Under the pieces are notes generated by a model, which had not been told where the DNA came from, did not search any database, and saw nothing but the letters and a program-made list of their open reading frames with translations. A stretch of DNA of 64,000 bases from Sulfuricurvum sp. IAE1 (GTDB lineage Bacteria > Campylobacterota > Campylobacteria > Campylobacterales > Sulfurimonadaceae), in the NCBI RefSeq assembly GCF_004347735.1, contig NZ_SLTI01000007.1, positions 62,001 to 126,000 on the forward strand, written 5' to 3'. The stretch's first letter is position 1. Every line of letters starts with the position of its first letter. The translations under genes were made by a program, and so were the position numbers. Shown here one piece after another: positions 36,006 to 45,229 of the stretch.

Positions 36006-36031
36006 ATCACTCTTTAACCCTTGCGAGTGAT
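36006..36031 (-). terminator. Hairpin after the toxin gene
   Basis: ATCACTC (36006-36012) and GAGTGAT (36025-36031) form a 7-base stem with a 12-base loop just past the yoeB-like stop. There is no clean T-run, so termination is only possible. Confidence 0.35.
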
Positions 36032-36037
36032 AGCAGC

Positions 36038-36307
36038 TTATTCTCCATAGTGGCTCCACATCCGCAAGATTCTCACCGTTTTGCTCTCATCGTTCACCTG
36101 ATAGACGAGACGGTGTTTGATATTGATGCGTCTGGAGTAAGCTCCGCTGAGATTTCCAACCAGTTTTTCATAACTCGGAGGGGTTTGGAACGGATTTTTT
36201 GCAATAATGGAAATGAGTTCCTTCGCCTTATCAGCCAATCCCGCGGCAGAGAGGTTTTTCGCATCTTTTTGCGCCTCTTTGCTGTAGAGGATTTTGTACT
36301 CTACCAT
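36038..36307 (-). CDS. yoeB: YoeB/Txe family mRNA interferase toxin
   Basis: An 89-residue ribosome-dependent endoribonuclease toxin of the RelE superfamily. Family landmarks are the start YKILYSKEAQKDAKNL, PFQTPPSYEKLVGNLSGAYSRRINIKHRLVYQV, and the C-terminal RMWSHYGE. The Glu after SY, the Arg pair and the terminal His-Tyr match the catalytic residues known for YoeB. It overlaps the antitoxin gene by 7 bases, which is the usual antitoxin-first order. The frame is intact, so the toxin is presumably functional. Confidence 0.93.
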   Translation of the reverse strand: MVEYKILYSKEAQKDAKNLSAAGLADKAKELISIIAKNPFQTPPSYEKLVGNLSGAYSRRINIKHRLVYQVNDESKTVRILRMWSHYGE

Positions 36308-36546
36308 TCGACCGATTCGCTGAATTCACTATCGGGTGCGTTCATGGCCTGTGTAATCGATTGGGCCATATTGGGGATAGAGGTGAGATAGAGGGTCTCT
36401 TCGATCGCTCTCCAGTCTTCCTGCGAGACCATGACGGCATTGTGGCGTTTGCCCGTGATAATGATCGGTTCGTGGCTCTGTGCCGTCTCATCGATGAGAT
36501 TGTAGATGTCTGATCGAGCTTGAGAGGCGGTTATAACTTTGGTCAT
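36301..36546 (-). CDS. yefM: YefM/Phd family antitoxin
   Basis: An 81-residue antitoxin. The N-terminal Phd/YefM DNA-binding fold reads ITASQARSDIYNLIDETAQSHEPIIITGKRHNAVMVSQEDW, and the C-terminal tail (ETLYLTSIPNM onward) would wrap the YoeB toxin. AAGGAGC lies 6 bases before the ATG. The promoter directly upstream has a 14-base palindrome in its spacer, a natural site for autorepression by the antitoxin or the toxin-antitoxin complex. The pair is inserted just after dnaE. Confidence 0.93.
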   Translation of the reverse strand: MTKVITASQARSDIYNLIDETAQSHEPIIITGKRHNAVMVSQEDWRAIEETLYLTSIPNMAQSITQAMNAPDSEFSESVEW

Positions 36547-36566
36547 AGTTAGCTCCTTAGTAACAA

Positions 36567-36595
36567 ATCGTACCGAAAAGCGTACGCTTTGTCAA
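36567..36595 (-). promoter_or_regulatory. YefM-YoeB promoter with operator palindrome
   Basis: Minus strand: TTGACA (36595-36590), a 17-base spacer, then TACGAT (36572-36567). The spacer contains AAAGCGTACGCTTT, a perfect 14-base palindrome (36577-36590), the likely antitoxin operator. The -35 overlaps the dnaE stop codon. Confidence 0.75.
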
Positions 36596-39500
36596 ATCAC
36601 ATCCACATCTTCCAAAACACTTAACTCTTCCATCACCTTCTCATCGACCCGTATCGCCGAATCGATAACGACGTCGACGAGTTTGGAGACGATCGTGAGC
36701 TTAATCGGACGGCGGCCGGGGTGGCGGCGGACGAGCGTGTAGAGCTTCTGGAGACTCTCCAGGTCGTCGCTGAGGCGGATGCGCAGGTTCAGCGGTTCGG
36801 GGGGAGGGAGGTTTTCGACGATTTTCGTCTCCACCTTTTTCGCCTCTTTTTTCGCTTCGTTCAACGTCATAATTTTCGTGACGCTGATGCGGGTGAACAT
36901 CTCGGTGTGGGTCACCTTGACTTTGAACGCGATCGGCTCGTCGAGGTCCATACCCTCAAGCTGTTCAAGCTTGTCGGAGAAGAGCATCATTTCGATGTTG
37001 CCGTGGAAGTCCATGAGGTTGACAAGGCCGAACATGGACCCTTTTTTCGACATCTTTTTGGTAATTTCTTCGACTTTTCCGATGAAAATGGCGCTGGAGC
37101 CGTCGGCAATGTTCTCGATCTCGCTGGAGAGGGTGTAGTTGATTGCGTCGATCTGCTCTCTGAAGCCGTCCAGCGGGTGGCCCGAGACGTAGAATCCGAG
37201 CGTCTCCTTTTCGAAATCCAGGATCGCTTTGAGGTCGTATTCGTCGTAGTTTTTGATGCTGAAATCGACCGTCGTCACCTCGGCATCGTCTCCGAAAAGG
37301 CTGAACTGCGACTCTTTTTTCAGTGTCGATCCCTGCTTGGCCGCCTCGACGAGGATTTCGACCTGCTCGAGCAGCGCGCGGCGCGAGTAGCCGAAGCGGT
37401 CGAAGCCTCCGGCCTTGATGATGCACTCGATAACCTTTTTGTTCACCTTCTGCGGCTCGATGCGGTTGATGAAGTCTTTGAGGTCGGTGAACTCCCCCTC
37501 GGCTCTGGCTTCGAGGATCGATTCGACCGCCGCTTCGCCAACCCCTTTGATTGCCCCCAGACCGAAAAGGATCTGATCGGCCCCGTCTTTGGTGATCGCC
37601 GAGAACTCCAGCTGCGAATCGTTGATGTCCGGGGCACCGAGGGAGATTTTCATCCGCTTGGCTTCGTCGATGTATTTGACCACTTTATCGGTGTTGTCTT
37701 TTTCCGACGTGAGCAATGCCGCCATAAACTCCTGCGGGTAATAGGTCTTGAGCCACGCTGTCTGGAAGGTGACCATCGCATACGCCGCCGAGTGCGATTT
37801 GTTGAACCCGTAGCCGGCGAATTTTTCGATCAGGTCGAACAGCTCAGACGCTTTTTGGTAATCGAGTCCCTGCTTGGCCGCCCCCTCGGAGAACTCTTTG
37901 TTGTACTTTTGCATCTCCTCGATCTTCTTTTTCCCCATCGCACGCCGTACAATGTCCGCGCCGCCGAGTGAAAAGCCCCCGACCGTCTGGACGATCTGCA
38001 TGACCTGCTCCTGGTAGACGATAACCCCGTAGGTGGGTTTGAGGATCGGCTCCATCGAGGGGAAGGTATAGGTGATCGCCTGACGGCCGTGTTTACGTTC
38101 GATGAAATCATCGAGCATCCCCGACTCCATAGGTCCCGGACGGTACAACGCCAGTACCGCGATCAGGTCCTCGAAGGAGCTGGGCTTGAGCCGTTTGTTC
38201 AGGTCCTGCATCCCCGAACTCTCGATCTGGAACATCCCGATCGTTTCCCCGCTCTGGATCGTTTCGTACACTTTGGGGTCGTTTTCGTCGATCTCGTGCC
38301 AGTTGATAACTTTGCCGTAGCGTTTCTGGATCAGCTTGATCGCGTTGTCGATGACGTCGAGCGTTTTGAGGCCGAGGAAGTCGAACTTGATCAGGTCGAC
38401 GTCTTCAAGGTAGTTGAGCGAATACTGGGTGACGAACGTCTCCTCCCCCGAGGGTTTGTAGATAGGGGTTTTCTTCCAGAGCGGTTCATTGGAGATGACG
38501 ACCCCCGCCGCATGCATCCCGGCGTTTCGTTTGAGTCCTTCGAGTTTTTTGGAGAATTCCCATACGCGCGCCGCCTGCGTATCGTTTTCGATCAGTTCCT
38601 TGATCTTGGGTTCTTTCTGAAATGCCCCGGGTTTGAATTCTCCCCCTTTGGTTTTGCCGTTGAGGGTAATCCCAAGCTCATCGGGAATCAGCTTGGCCAT
38701 CATGTCCGCCTGCGAGAGGGGCATATCCAGGACACGGGCGACGTCGCGGATAACCCCCTTGGCCAACAGCGAACCGAACGTGATGATCTGCGCCACCTGT
38801 TCGCGTCCGTATTTGCGGACGACGTAATCGATGATCTCCCCGCGTCGCGCCTGCATGAAGTCCATATCGATATCGGGCATCGATACCCGCTCCGGGTTCA
38901 AGAAACGCTCGAAAAGAAGGTCGTATTTCATCGGGTCGATGTCGGTGATCTCGAGGGCGAACGCAACGAGGCTTCCCGCCGCCGATCCCCGCCCGGGGCC
39001 CACGGCAATACCCATATTTTTCGCTTCGCGGACGAAATCCCAGACGATGAGCATATAACCGGGGAACTTCATCTGGTTGATGACGTCCATCTCGAATTCG
39101 AGGCGCTCGCGGTATTCGGTATGACGGGCTTCGGGGACGTGTTCGAGCCGTTTTTCCAGACCCTTTCGGCAGCAGTGGATGAAGTACTCCGCGTCGTTTT
39201 TATCGGCGGCGGTAAGCCGTTTTTTGGGTTCGACGCTCTCGTCGTCGCCTTGGTTATCGATACTCAATCCCTCGGCGGCGGCATATTCCCGGGTAAATTT
39301 AAAATTCGGCGGTGTCGGGTTGCCGAGTTTGAGTTCAAGCTGGCATTTGTCAACGATCTCCTGGGTATGGTGCAGCGCTTCGGGGATGTCGGCGAAAAGT
39401 TTCGCCATCTGTTCGGGGGATTTGATGTAGAACTCATGGACCGAGTGGCGCAGGCGGTTGGGATCGTCGTAGAGTTTATTCATCCCGATACACATGAACG

Positions 39501-40185
39501 CCTCGTGGTACTGGGCGTCGTCGGCGTAGGTGTAGTGGGTGTCGTTCGTCGCAACGAGCTTGATCCCCGTTTCGCGCGAGAGGCGGATCACCGGTTCGTC
39601 GATGAAGAGCTGGTCGCCGATCCCGTGGCGCATGATCTCCATGTAAAAATCGTCCCCGAAAATCTCGCGGTACTCGAGGGCGACCCGTTTTGCCTCCTCG
39701 TATCCCCCTGCCCCGTTACGGACATTCCGTTCGTTGTTGGTGTTCAGATGCCAGTTCACCTCTCCCTGAAGACACGCCGAGGTGCAGATGAGCCCCTCGG
39801 AGTGCTCCCGCAAGAGCTGCTTGTTGATCCGGGGAAAGTAGTAGAAGCCGTCAATGTAGGCTTTCGAGGAGAGGTACATGAGGTTTTTGTAGCCTATCTC
39901 GTTTTTGGCAAACAAGCAGAGGTGGAAACGCTGCTTGACACTCTTATCCGAGAGGTCGTCGCTGTTGTGGATGTAGGCTTCCATTCCGATGATGGGCTTG
40001 AGGCCGGCCCCCCGCATCTGGTGGTAAAAATCGATCGCGCCGAACATGTTGCCATGATCGGTCATCGCCACGGCGCTCATCCCAAGCTCTTTTACCCGGC
40101 TCGCCAGCGCGGAGATTTTGTTCGCACCGTCAAGAAGCGAGTACTCGGTGTGGAGGTGCAGGTGGGTAAAGGGGGGGATGCTCAT
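36592..40185 (-). CDS. dnaE: DNA polymerase III subunit alpha
   Basis: Replicative polymerase catalytic subunit, 1197 residues. The N-terminal PHP domain begins FTHLHLHTEYSLLDGANKI. The palm aspartates are in VSMPDIDMDFMQARRGEI, and GPGRGSAAGSLVAFALEITDIDP precedes them. Later come the HhH and OB-fold regions (GLGAIKGVGEAAVE, and SAIFIGKVEEITKKMSKKGSMFG). I use the ATG of MSIPPF; a TTG directly before it is the alternative. GGAAGG lies upstream. A TATAAT at 40221-40216 (minus) is a probable -10. Its stop codon overlaps the -35 of the toxin-antitoxin promoter. Confidence 0.98.
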   Translation of the reverse strand: MSIPPFTHLHLHTEYSLLDGANKISALASRVKELGMSAVAMTDHGNMFGAIDFYHQMRGAGLKPIIGMEAYIHNSDDLSDKSVKQRFHLCLFAKNEIGYKNLMYLSSKAYIDGFYYFPRINKQLLREHSEGLICTSACLQGEVNWHLNTNNERNVRNGAGGYEEAKRVALEYREIFGDDFYMEIMRHGIGDQLFIDEPVIRLSRETGIKLVATNDTHYTYADDAQYHEAFMCIGMNKLYDDPNRLRHSVHEFYIKSPEQMAKLFADIPEALHHTQEIVDKCQLELKLGNPTPPNFKFTREYAAAEGLSIDNQGDDESVEPKKRLTAADKNDAEYFIHCCRKGLEKRLEHVPEARHTEYRERLEFEMDVINQMKFPGYMLIVWDFVREAKNMGIAVGPGRGSAAGSLVAFALEITDIDPMKYDLLFERFLNPERVSMPDIDMDFMQARRGEIIDYVVRKYGREQVAQIITFGSLLAKGVIRDVARVLDMPLSQADMMAKLIPDELGITLNGKTKGGEFKPGAFQKEPKIKELIENDTQAARVWEFSKKLEGLKRNAGMHAAGVVISNEPLWKKTPIYKPSGEETFVTQYSLNYLEDVDLIKFDFLGLKTLDVIDNAIKLIQKRYGKVINWHEIDENDPKVYETIQSGETIGMFQIESSGMQDLNKRLKPSSFEDLIAVLALYRPGPMESGMLDDFIERKHGRQAITYTFPSMEPILKPTYGVIVYQEQVMQIVQTVGGFSLGGADIVRRAMGKKKIEEMQKYNKEFSEGAAKQGLDYQKASELFDLIEKFAGYGFNKSHSAAYAMVTFQTAWLKTYYPQEFMAALLTSEKDNTDKVVKYIDEAKRMKISLGAPDINDSQLEFSAITKDGADQILFGLGAIKGVGEAAVESILEARAEGEFTDLKDFINRIEPQKVNKKVIECIIKAGGFDRFGYSRRALLEQVEILVEAAKQGSTLKKESQFSLFGDDAEVTTVDFSIKNYDEYDLKAILDFEKETLGFYVSGHPLDGFREQIDAINYTLSSEIENIADGSSAIFIGKVEEITKKMSKKGSMFGLVNLMDFHGNIEMMLFSDKLEQLEGMDLDEPIAFKVKVTHTEMFTRISVTKIMTLNEAKKEAKKVETKIVENLPPPEPLNLRIRLSDDLESLQKLYTLVRRHPGRRPIKLTIVSKLVDVVIDSAIRVDEKVMEELSVLEDVDVI

Positions 40186-40254
40186 CAAAAAAACCTTCCA
40201 GTCAAATCTAAAAGGATTATAGTCACCCCAGGGTTAAGAACTCATTTAAAAGGG

Positions 40255-40551
40255 TCATGGGGTGACGGTTAAGCCCATGCGGCTGCACCCCTTGGCTTCT
40301 CCTTCCCGGCATGCCTGTGCGTAGAGGCTCGAAGCCTTATAGGGGTTCTGGGCTACCCCCACCCCCTGTTCATACAGCGCTCCCAGCTCTAAACACCCTT
40401 GGGCGTTTCCCCCGGTGCACGAGCGTTCGAATGCTTCTGCGGCCTTGACGTAATCGTTGAATTCCAACGCCGTTTTTCCTTCTCCCAATCCGTCGGCGAA
40501 ACACGGGATTGCGACCACCGCGATGGCGATCAGGTTCAGTAGCTTTTTCAT
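40255..40551 (-). CDS. Small exported Sel1-repeat protein
   Basis: A 98-residue protein with a signal peptide (MKKLLNLIAIAVVAIPCFA). About two Sel1-like repeats follow, in which paired cysteines are kept: FERSCTGGNAQGCLELGALYEQGVG and YAQACREGEAKGCSRMG. Cysteine-rich Sel1 proteins of this type (Hcp-like) are common in Helicobacter and its relatives and are periplasmic or secreted. Its function is unknown. AAGGAGATATCC precedes the ATG, and TATAAT at 40575-40570 (minus) suggests its own promoter after the exporter operon. Confidence 0.8.
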   Translation of the reverse strand: MKKLLNLIAIAVVAIPCFADGLGEGKTALEFNDYVKAAEAFERSCTGGNAQGCLELGALYEQGVGVAQNPYKASSLYAQACREGEAKGCSRMGLTVTP

Positions 40552-40606
40552 GGATATCTCCTTGGTATGATTATAGGTTTGAGAAAGAGCGTTTGTCGTT
40601 TGTGAT

Positions 40607-41494
40607 TCATCGCGCTCCTTGGTCAGGATTGATCCGGACCGAGCAGGTCATCCCGGCGGCGAGGGTGAACCCCTCGGGGATATGATCGATTTTGATCCGC
40701 ACGGGGATCCGCTGCGCAAGGCGCACCCATGTAAACGTCGGGTTAACGTTGGCCAGCAGCCGCTCTCCGGTAGCATTGTCGCGGTCGGTAATCCCCCGCG
40801 CGATGCTCTCGACGTGCCCCCGGAGCCACACTTTTGTCCCCAGCGGGTTCATCACCGCCGCGTCGCCGACACCGATTTTCGAGAGCTTGTGCTCCTCGAA
40901 ATAACCGTACACCCAGAACGTCCCGCTCTCGATGAGGCTGAGGCGGTTCTCCCCGGCCCTGACGTAATCTCCCCGGCGCAGCAGGAGGTTCGACACCCAC
41001 CCCTCGCACGGGGCGCGGACATAAGAGCGCTCCAGCTCCAGCCGCGCCGTTTCGACGCGGGCGTGCGCCTCTTCGACGTCGGCACGGGCAATCACGGCCT
41101 CATACGCCGCATCCTCGGCGCTTTCGCGCGAGATGACCTCGTCACCCGCCGCAGCCCGGCGGGAGGCCTGATGCGCTCTCATCGCCAGTACCGCTTTTTT
41201 CGCCTCCAGTGTCGCTTCGGCTTCGCTGAGGGCATGGCGGAACCGCTCGGAGTCGATTTCAAAGAGCACCTCCCCTGCCTTCACGTGCTGGTTGTCCCGC
41301 ACCGCAACGCGGCTCACCAGCCCGCTGACGTCAGAAGCGACCATCGTCACGTCGGCCCGCACCCGTCCGTCGCGCGTCCAGGGGGAGTTCATGTACGACT
41401 CCCACAGCATCAGCCCCAGAAACAGGGCCAGCGAGACCACGGCAAACGTGATCGCGAAACGGAAAAATTTGCTCAATCGGGTATTTTTATTCAT
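40607..41494 (-). CDS. HlyD-family membrane fusion protein (AaeA/EmrA-like)
   Basis: A 295-residue periplasmic adaptor anchored by one N-terminal helix (FFRFAITFAVVSLALFLGLML). It has the barrel-sandwich/lipoyl halves VTMVASDVSGLVSRVAVRDNQHVKAGEVLFEID and YVRAPCEGWVSNLLLRRGDYV around an alpha-hairpin. I start it at the ATG of MNKNTRLSK, preceded by AAGGA; a longer reading would overlap the DUF1656 gene. With the DUF1656 and FUSC genes it matches the AaeAXB aromatic-acid exporter layout. Confidence 0.9.
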   Translation of the reverse strand: MNKNTRLSKFFRFAITFAVVSLALFLGLMLWESYMNSPWTRDGRVRADVTMVASDVSGLVSRVAVRDNQHVKAGEVLFEIDSERFRHALSEAEATLEAKKAVLAMRAHQASRRAAAGDEVISRESAEDAAYEAVIARADVEEAHARVETARLELERSYVRAPCEGWVSNLLLRRGDYVRAGENRLSLIESGTFWVYGYFEEHKLSKIGVGDAAVMNPLGTKVWLRGHVESIARGITDRDNATGERLLANVNPTFTWVRLAQRIPVRIKIDHIPEGFTLAAGMTCSVRINPDQGAR

Positions 41495-41504
41495 AACGGG
41501 TTCC

Positions 41505-41708
41505 TTAACGGTAAATGGCGATACAGGGGATCGCGAACAAACAGACGAACACCGCCGTCCGAAACAGCCCGGGATGCCAGACGTGGCGGTAGACCCCCGC
41601 ATCGGCGAAAGCGCGGTCGATGAGGATCTGAAACAGCGCCGTGACGAAAAATACGGGAAGCAGCGTCGGCATCTGAATCCCGAACAGCGTGATATCCAGC
41701 GGCATCAT
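41505..41708 (-). CDS. DUF1656 small membrane protein (AaeX-like)
   Basis: A 67-residue protein with two hydrophobic helices (LLPVFFVTALFQILIDRAF and LFRTAVFVCLFAIPCIAIY). DUF1656/AaeX proteins sit between the FUSC permease and the adaptor in aromatic-acid and fusaric-acid exporters. Its ATG overlaps the FUSC stop (ATGA). The opening MMPLDITLFGIQMP is characteristic of the family. Its exact role is unknown. Confidence 0.88.
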   Translation of the reverse strand: MMPLDITLFGIQMPTLLPVFFVTALFQILIDRAFADAGVYRHVWHPGLFRTAVFVCLFAIPCIAIYR

Positions 41709-43810
41709 GACTCCTTGAGGATCGGTAGAGCTTCTTTCTCCGACACCAGAATGCGGATCAGGGAGAGTTCATCGCGTAGTCTCCGGAGCCTTTCGGAGGC
41801 CATCTCCCCTTGCAGCACTTCGTGCAGCTCATGCAGCGCCACGTCCAGACGCCGCGTGAGGACCGTATATTCCGCCTCCGACGCGGCCGAAAAATACTCA
41901 CGGAGCGCTCCGAGCGCCCTGCGCTCCGATTCGTGGGGCACCTTCCCACGCTCGAGTTGTCTTCGGATGGCGATCACGGCGCGGCCGATCTCAAGCGTCG
42001 AGAGGAGCCATTCGAACATCCGCGTAGCGGAGCGTTCATTGAGGCGCCCGTGGGTTGAAAACTGCTGCACCATGTCCCTGGCCGTGCTCTCAAGCGTTGA
42101 GCGCTGAACGTTCAGCGGGCCGTCGCACAGCAAGACGATCTGGCGGCGCAGTGCCGAGGCGACCCGCCGCTGCGTCCAGGCAAGCGACCAGAAATTGATC
42201 AGATAGTACGCCGACCCGGCCAGAATGATCCCGATCAGGTTGGCCAACGCATTCTCGAGAAAAAAAGTCGCCGTCATCTTATAATGGGGGTCCAGGGCGG
42301 TCTGGTACATGAACATGAAAATAAATCCGAGCGAAAAACCGCCCCACTTCGGACGCGTCGTCCACCACGCCAGCATAGCGAGAAGCGGAAACAGGATCAG
42401 GCACAAACTGAAAAGGTCCGATGCAAACCGCGGTATCAGGTAAAAATCGTACAATGCCGCAAACGCGATCGCTGCGATCCCCCCCTTGAAAAAGTTGATA
42501 ACCGTGTCGAGGGGGTTGGGAAGCGTCGCGATCAGCAGCGTGATGACGACCGAGAGCATGATGCTCTGCGGAGCCAGCGCCCATCCGCTCAAAATCCACA
42601 GTGCCATTCCGGCCAGCAGCACCGACGCCCCGCGGAGTGCGGCAAGAGCGACGAGGAGCGGATCGGTGTGGCTCTTGAAACGGACACTCCGGCTCAGTTC
42701 CTCAGAACTGTCCCCGAATCGGCGGTGACGCAGCAGCGAGAGGTAAGTGACGCAATAGTGGTGCAGTTCGCTCAATAGCCGTCGCAGCAGGTGCGAGGCC
42801 GCATCGAAACGCTCCAGTTCCCCGGCATCCATCGTCTCGCGCTGTGTTTCGATCAGCCCCTCCTGGGAGCGTTTGAGCGCTTCGAGGGTCTCTACCGCTG
42901 CGGCGAGTTCTTCGCTCTCCAGAGCCATTTGGGGAAGCTCCGCCAGTGCCGCGGCAACGGGTACGTAGACTCTACCTATCCCCTCCGCAAACGCATCAGA
43001 GCCGCTATGCCGTGAAAGGAGCGTCCGGAGCGAATGGTACGTCGTGGAGAGGTTCATGTAGGACATATTGAGATGCTGGTAGAGCTGGCGCATCCTGCGG
43101 TCGTTTTTCCCCTCGAACGCGGTGTTCACCTGCGTCGCGTTCAGCCCCACGACCCCGCTGGCAAAACGTCCCGTGGCGGCTTCGCCGCAGTACAGCGCAT
43201 TGGGGTTCGAAAGGCTTTTGAGCACCCCGCCGAACCGCTCCCGCTCCGCGGCGAGGAGCGAATCGGAGAGGTGGCGGGGAAAGATCAGGTCGCTGATGAG
43301 CGTCGCGCACATGATCCCCACCAACACCTCCGAAAACCGCGACGTCGCGATCTCGAACACCTGCAGCGGCATCTCGATGACCGGCAACGCGACGATGCAC
43401 ACCGTGTATCCGGCGAGGACGAATCCGTACGACTGAAAATTGCGGTATTTAAGCCCCGCGGCGGTCGTGATCGCGATCCACAGGGCAAACAGCGCGATGA
43501 ACCACTCCCGCTCCTGCGCGAACATCCCCATCAGCGCGAGCGAGACGGCCACCCCCGCCACCGTCCCCAGAATCCGGTAATAGCTTTTCGAAAACACAAG
43601 CCCGCTCTGGGGCTGCATGACGATAAACGACGTAAATATCGCCGTTCGGGGATCGGGGAGATTCAGGATCATCGAGACCGACAGCGCCAGCAATCCGGCA
43701 AGGGCCGCCTTGACCATGTAGATCAGGACGGGAGCATCCTGTGTGCGCCATTCGGCGAACGTACGCCAAAAAAGGCGATAGGAGGCCGTGGTTCGTGCTA
43801 ACGTTGCCAT
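41705..43810 (-). CDS. FUSC-family inner-membrane exporter (AaeB-like)
   Basis: A 701-residue permease with two membrane halves (residues about 30-175 and 390-530), each of about 5-6 helices. They are separated by a long helical soluble region, the classic FUSC/AaeB layout. Helices include VKAALAGLLALSVSMILNLPDPRTAIFTSFIVMQPQSGLVF and the matching second half. Family members expel aromatic carboxylic acids or fusaric acid. The substrate here is not known. Its start is 4 bases after the outer-membrane factor gene, and MarR lies upstream. Confidence 0.9.
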   Translation of the reverse strand: MATLARTTASYRLFWRTFAEWRTQDAPVLIYMVKAALAGLLALSVSMILNLPDPRTAIFTSFIVMQPQSGLVFSKSYYRILGTVAGVAVSLALMGMFAQEREWFIALFALWIAITTAAGLKYRNFQSYGFVLAGYTVCIVALPVIEMPLQVFEIATSRFSEVLVGIMCATLISDLIFPRHLSDSLLAAERERFGGVLKSLSNPNALYCGEAATGRFASGVVGLNATQVNTAFEGKNDRRMRQLYQHLNMSYMNLSTTYHSLRTLLSRHSGSDAFAEGIGRVYVPVAAALAELPQMALESEELAAAVETLEALKRSQEGLIETQRETMDAGELERFDAASHLLRRLLSELHHYCVTYLSLLRHRRFGDSSEELSRSVRFKSHTDPLLVALAALRGASVLLAGMALWILSGWALAPQSIMLSVVITLLIATLPNPLDTVINFFKGGIAAIAFAALYDFYLIPRFASDLFSLCLILFPLLAMLAWWTTRPKWGGFSLGFIFMFMYQTALDPHYKMTATFFLENALANLIGIILAGSAYYLINFWSLAWTQRRVASALRRQIVLLCDGPLNVQRSTLESTARDMVQQFSTHGRLNERSATRMFEWLLSTLEIGRAVIAIRRQLERGKVPHESERRALGALREYFSAASEAEYTVLTRRLDVALHELHEVLQGEMASERLRRLRDELSLIRILVSEKEALPILKES

Positions 43811-43813
43811 AGT

Positions 43814-45229
43814 CTACTCTTTGCCCTCTCTGTAGCCGCCACCGAGGGAGCGTACGAGCGCGATCTGCAGCGACACTTTGACGTTCTCGAGTTCCAGTGC
43901 CCCCAGTTCCCCTTCCAGTACCTCGCTTCTGCGGGCCAGAGCGGGAAGTTTGTCGCTGAGTCCCAGACGGTGTTTTTTCCGTGCATTCTCTTCGTTCATC
44001 CCGCGTGAGGCAAGCTCCTCGCGATGGAACCGGAGCTGCTCTTCCAGCCACACCGACTGCTTGAGGAGCCCCACCACTTCGTTTGCGGCACGGGTCACCG
44101 CTTCGTTGTACTCGTAGACCGATGCGTTGTAGTCGCTCGCGGCGTGTTGGAGGTTCGCTTCCCGCTCCCCCCCATCAAACAGCGGCAACGATACGGCAAT
44201 CCCGATTCCCGGGGTAGCTGAGGCGTATTCCAGCAATGACGAGCGCCCGAACGACGTGAATCCCAGATTGCCCGAGAGGACGATGTTGGGATAAAACTGC
44301 GCCTTGGCGTGCTCAATTCCGTATCCTTTGGAGAGGAGTGTGTATTTGGCGACGGCAATATCGGGACGGCGGGAGAGGAGATTCAGCACGATCTCTTTGG
44401 GGATCGGAGCGCGAAAGGTCTCCGAAACGCGAGGCTCCCGAAGCTGCGAAGCACGCGAGGGGAGGAACCCGGCGAGGACGCAGAGGCTTTTTTTCCGCCC
44501 TTCGATGAGCACCCTCTGTGCGGCAATGCGCTGCTGAATGCGGGCGTGTTTTTGCTCGCTTTCACGAACCTCCGTTTTGCTGCACAGCCCCAAAGCATAT
44601 CGGCGGCGTACGATGGAATATTCTTCGAGAGCGCTCTGTTCCAGCGTACCGAGCACCCGACGCTTCTCTTCGTCGTAGTGCCATGCGAGGTAGGTCTCGC
44701 AGATCGCGCTTGAGAGTGTGAGCCGTGCGGCCGAAAGATACGCCCTCTGGGCATACGCGCCGTTTTTGGCCGCATTGATCCGCGACTCGCGAGCATTCCA
44801 GAAATCAAAATCGTACCGCATCCCCAGCGAGGGGTGATAGAGAGTGTTCACACTCCCCCCCAAAGGGGCGGGGAAAATATGGTTTTCGCTGAACCGCTCC
44901 CGCAAAACCGAGGCGTCGGCCGAAACACTCGGCAGATTGCGCGACTGCGCGGAGCGGATGATACTCTCGGCCTGAGCGTAACGCGCCTGAATGCTCTTGA
45001 GGCTCGGGGCGTGCTCTTGCGCTTCGGCCATAATGGCGTTCAGCTGCGGATCGCCGAATCCCCTCCACCACTCCTCATCCAGAGTTTGTTTGTCGAAGTC
45101 AGCGAGTTCGCGTTCGAGATCGGCATTGACTTCCGCGAGTGAAAGCGGCGTGGCCGTATCGGTTTTGGGGACGCACCCGCCGAGGAACACGAGGGCGGCA
45201 AAAAGCCCTGCAAGAGGTAAGGGGTTCAT
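43814..45229 (-). CDS. NodT-type outer-membrane factor lipoprotein
   Basis: A 471-residue TolC-like channel of the NodT family. The signal peptide ends in the lipobox LGGC (residues about 16-19), so the mature N-terminus is lipidated. Two OEP repeats follow, with typical stretches YAQAESIIRSAQSRNLPSVSADAS and LSRRPDIAVAKYTLLSKGYGIEHAKAQFYPNIVLSG. It completes the tripartite exporter with the adaptor and FUSC permease. The ATG overlaps the MarR stop (ATGA), so regulator and exporter are co-transcribed. Confidence 0.93.
   Translation of the reverse strand: MNPLPLAGLFAALVFLGGCVPKTDTATPLSLAEVNADLERELADFDKQTLDEEWWRGFGDPQLNAIMAEAQEHAPSLKSIQARYAQAESIIRSAQSRNLPSVSADASVLRERFSENHIFPAPLGGSVNTLYHPSLGMRYDFDFWNARESRINAAKNGAYAQRAYLSAARLTLSSAICETYLAWHYDEEKRRVLGTLEQSALEEYSIVRRRYALGLCSKTEVRESEQKHARIQQRIAAQRVLIEGRKKSLCVLAGFLPSRASQLREPRVSETFRAPIPKEIVLNLLSRRPDIAVAKYTLLSKGYGIEHAKAQFYPNIVLSGNLGFTSFGRSSLLEYASATPGIGIAVSLPLFDGGEREANLQHAASDYNASVYEYNEAVTRAANEVVGLLKQSVWLEEQLRFHREELASRGMNEENARKKHRLGLSDKLPALARRSEVLEGELGALELENVKVSLQIALVRSLGGGYREGKE

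Noticed and set aside
40222..40266. GTCACCCC/GGGGTGAC inverted repeat around the end of the Sel1 gene as a terminator
   Set aside because: The loop is 29 bases, half the stem is coding, and no T-run follows.
38089..40272. A 727-codon open frame on the plus strand opposite dnaE
   Set aside because: It is the complement of a well-supported gene with GC-rich third positions; its protein is rich in R, V, D and F with no family motif.
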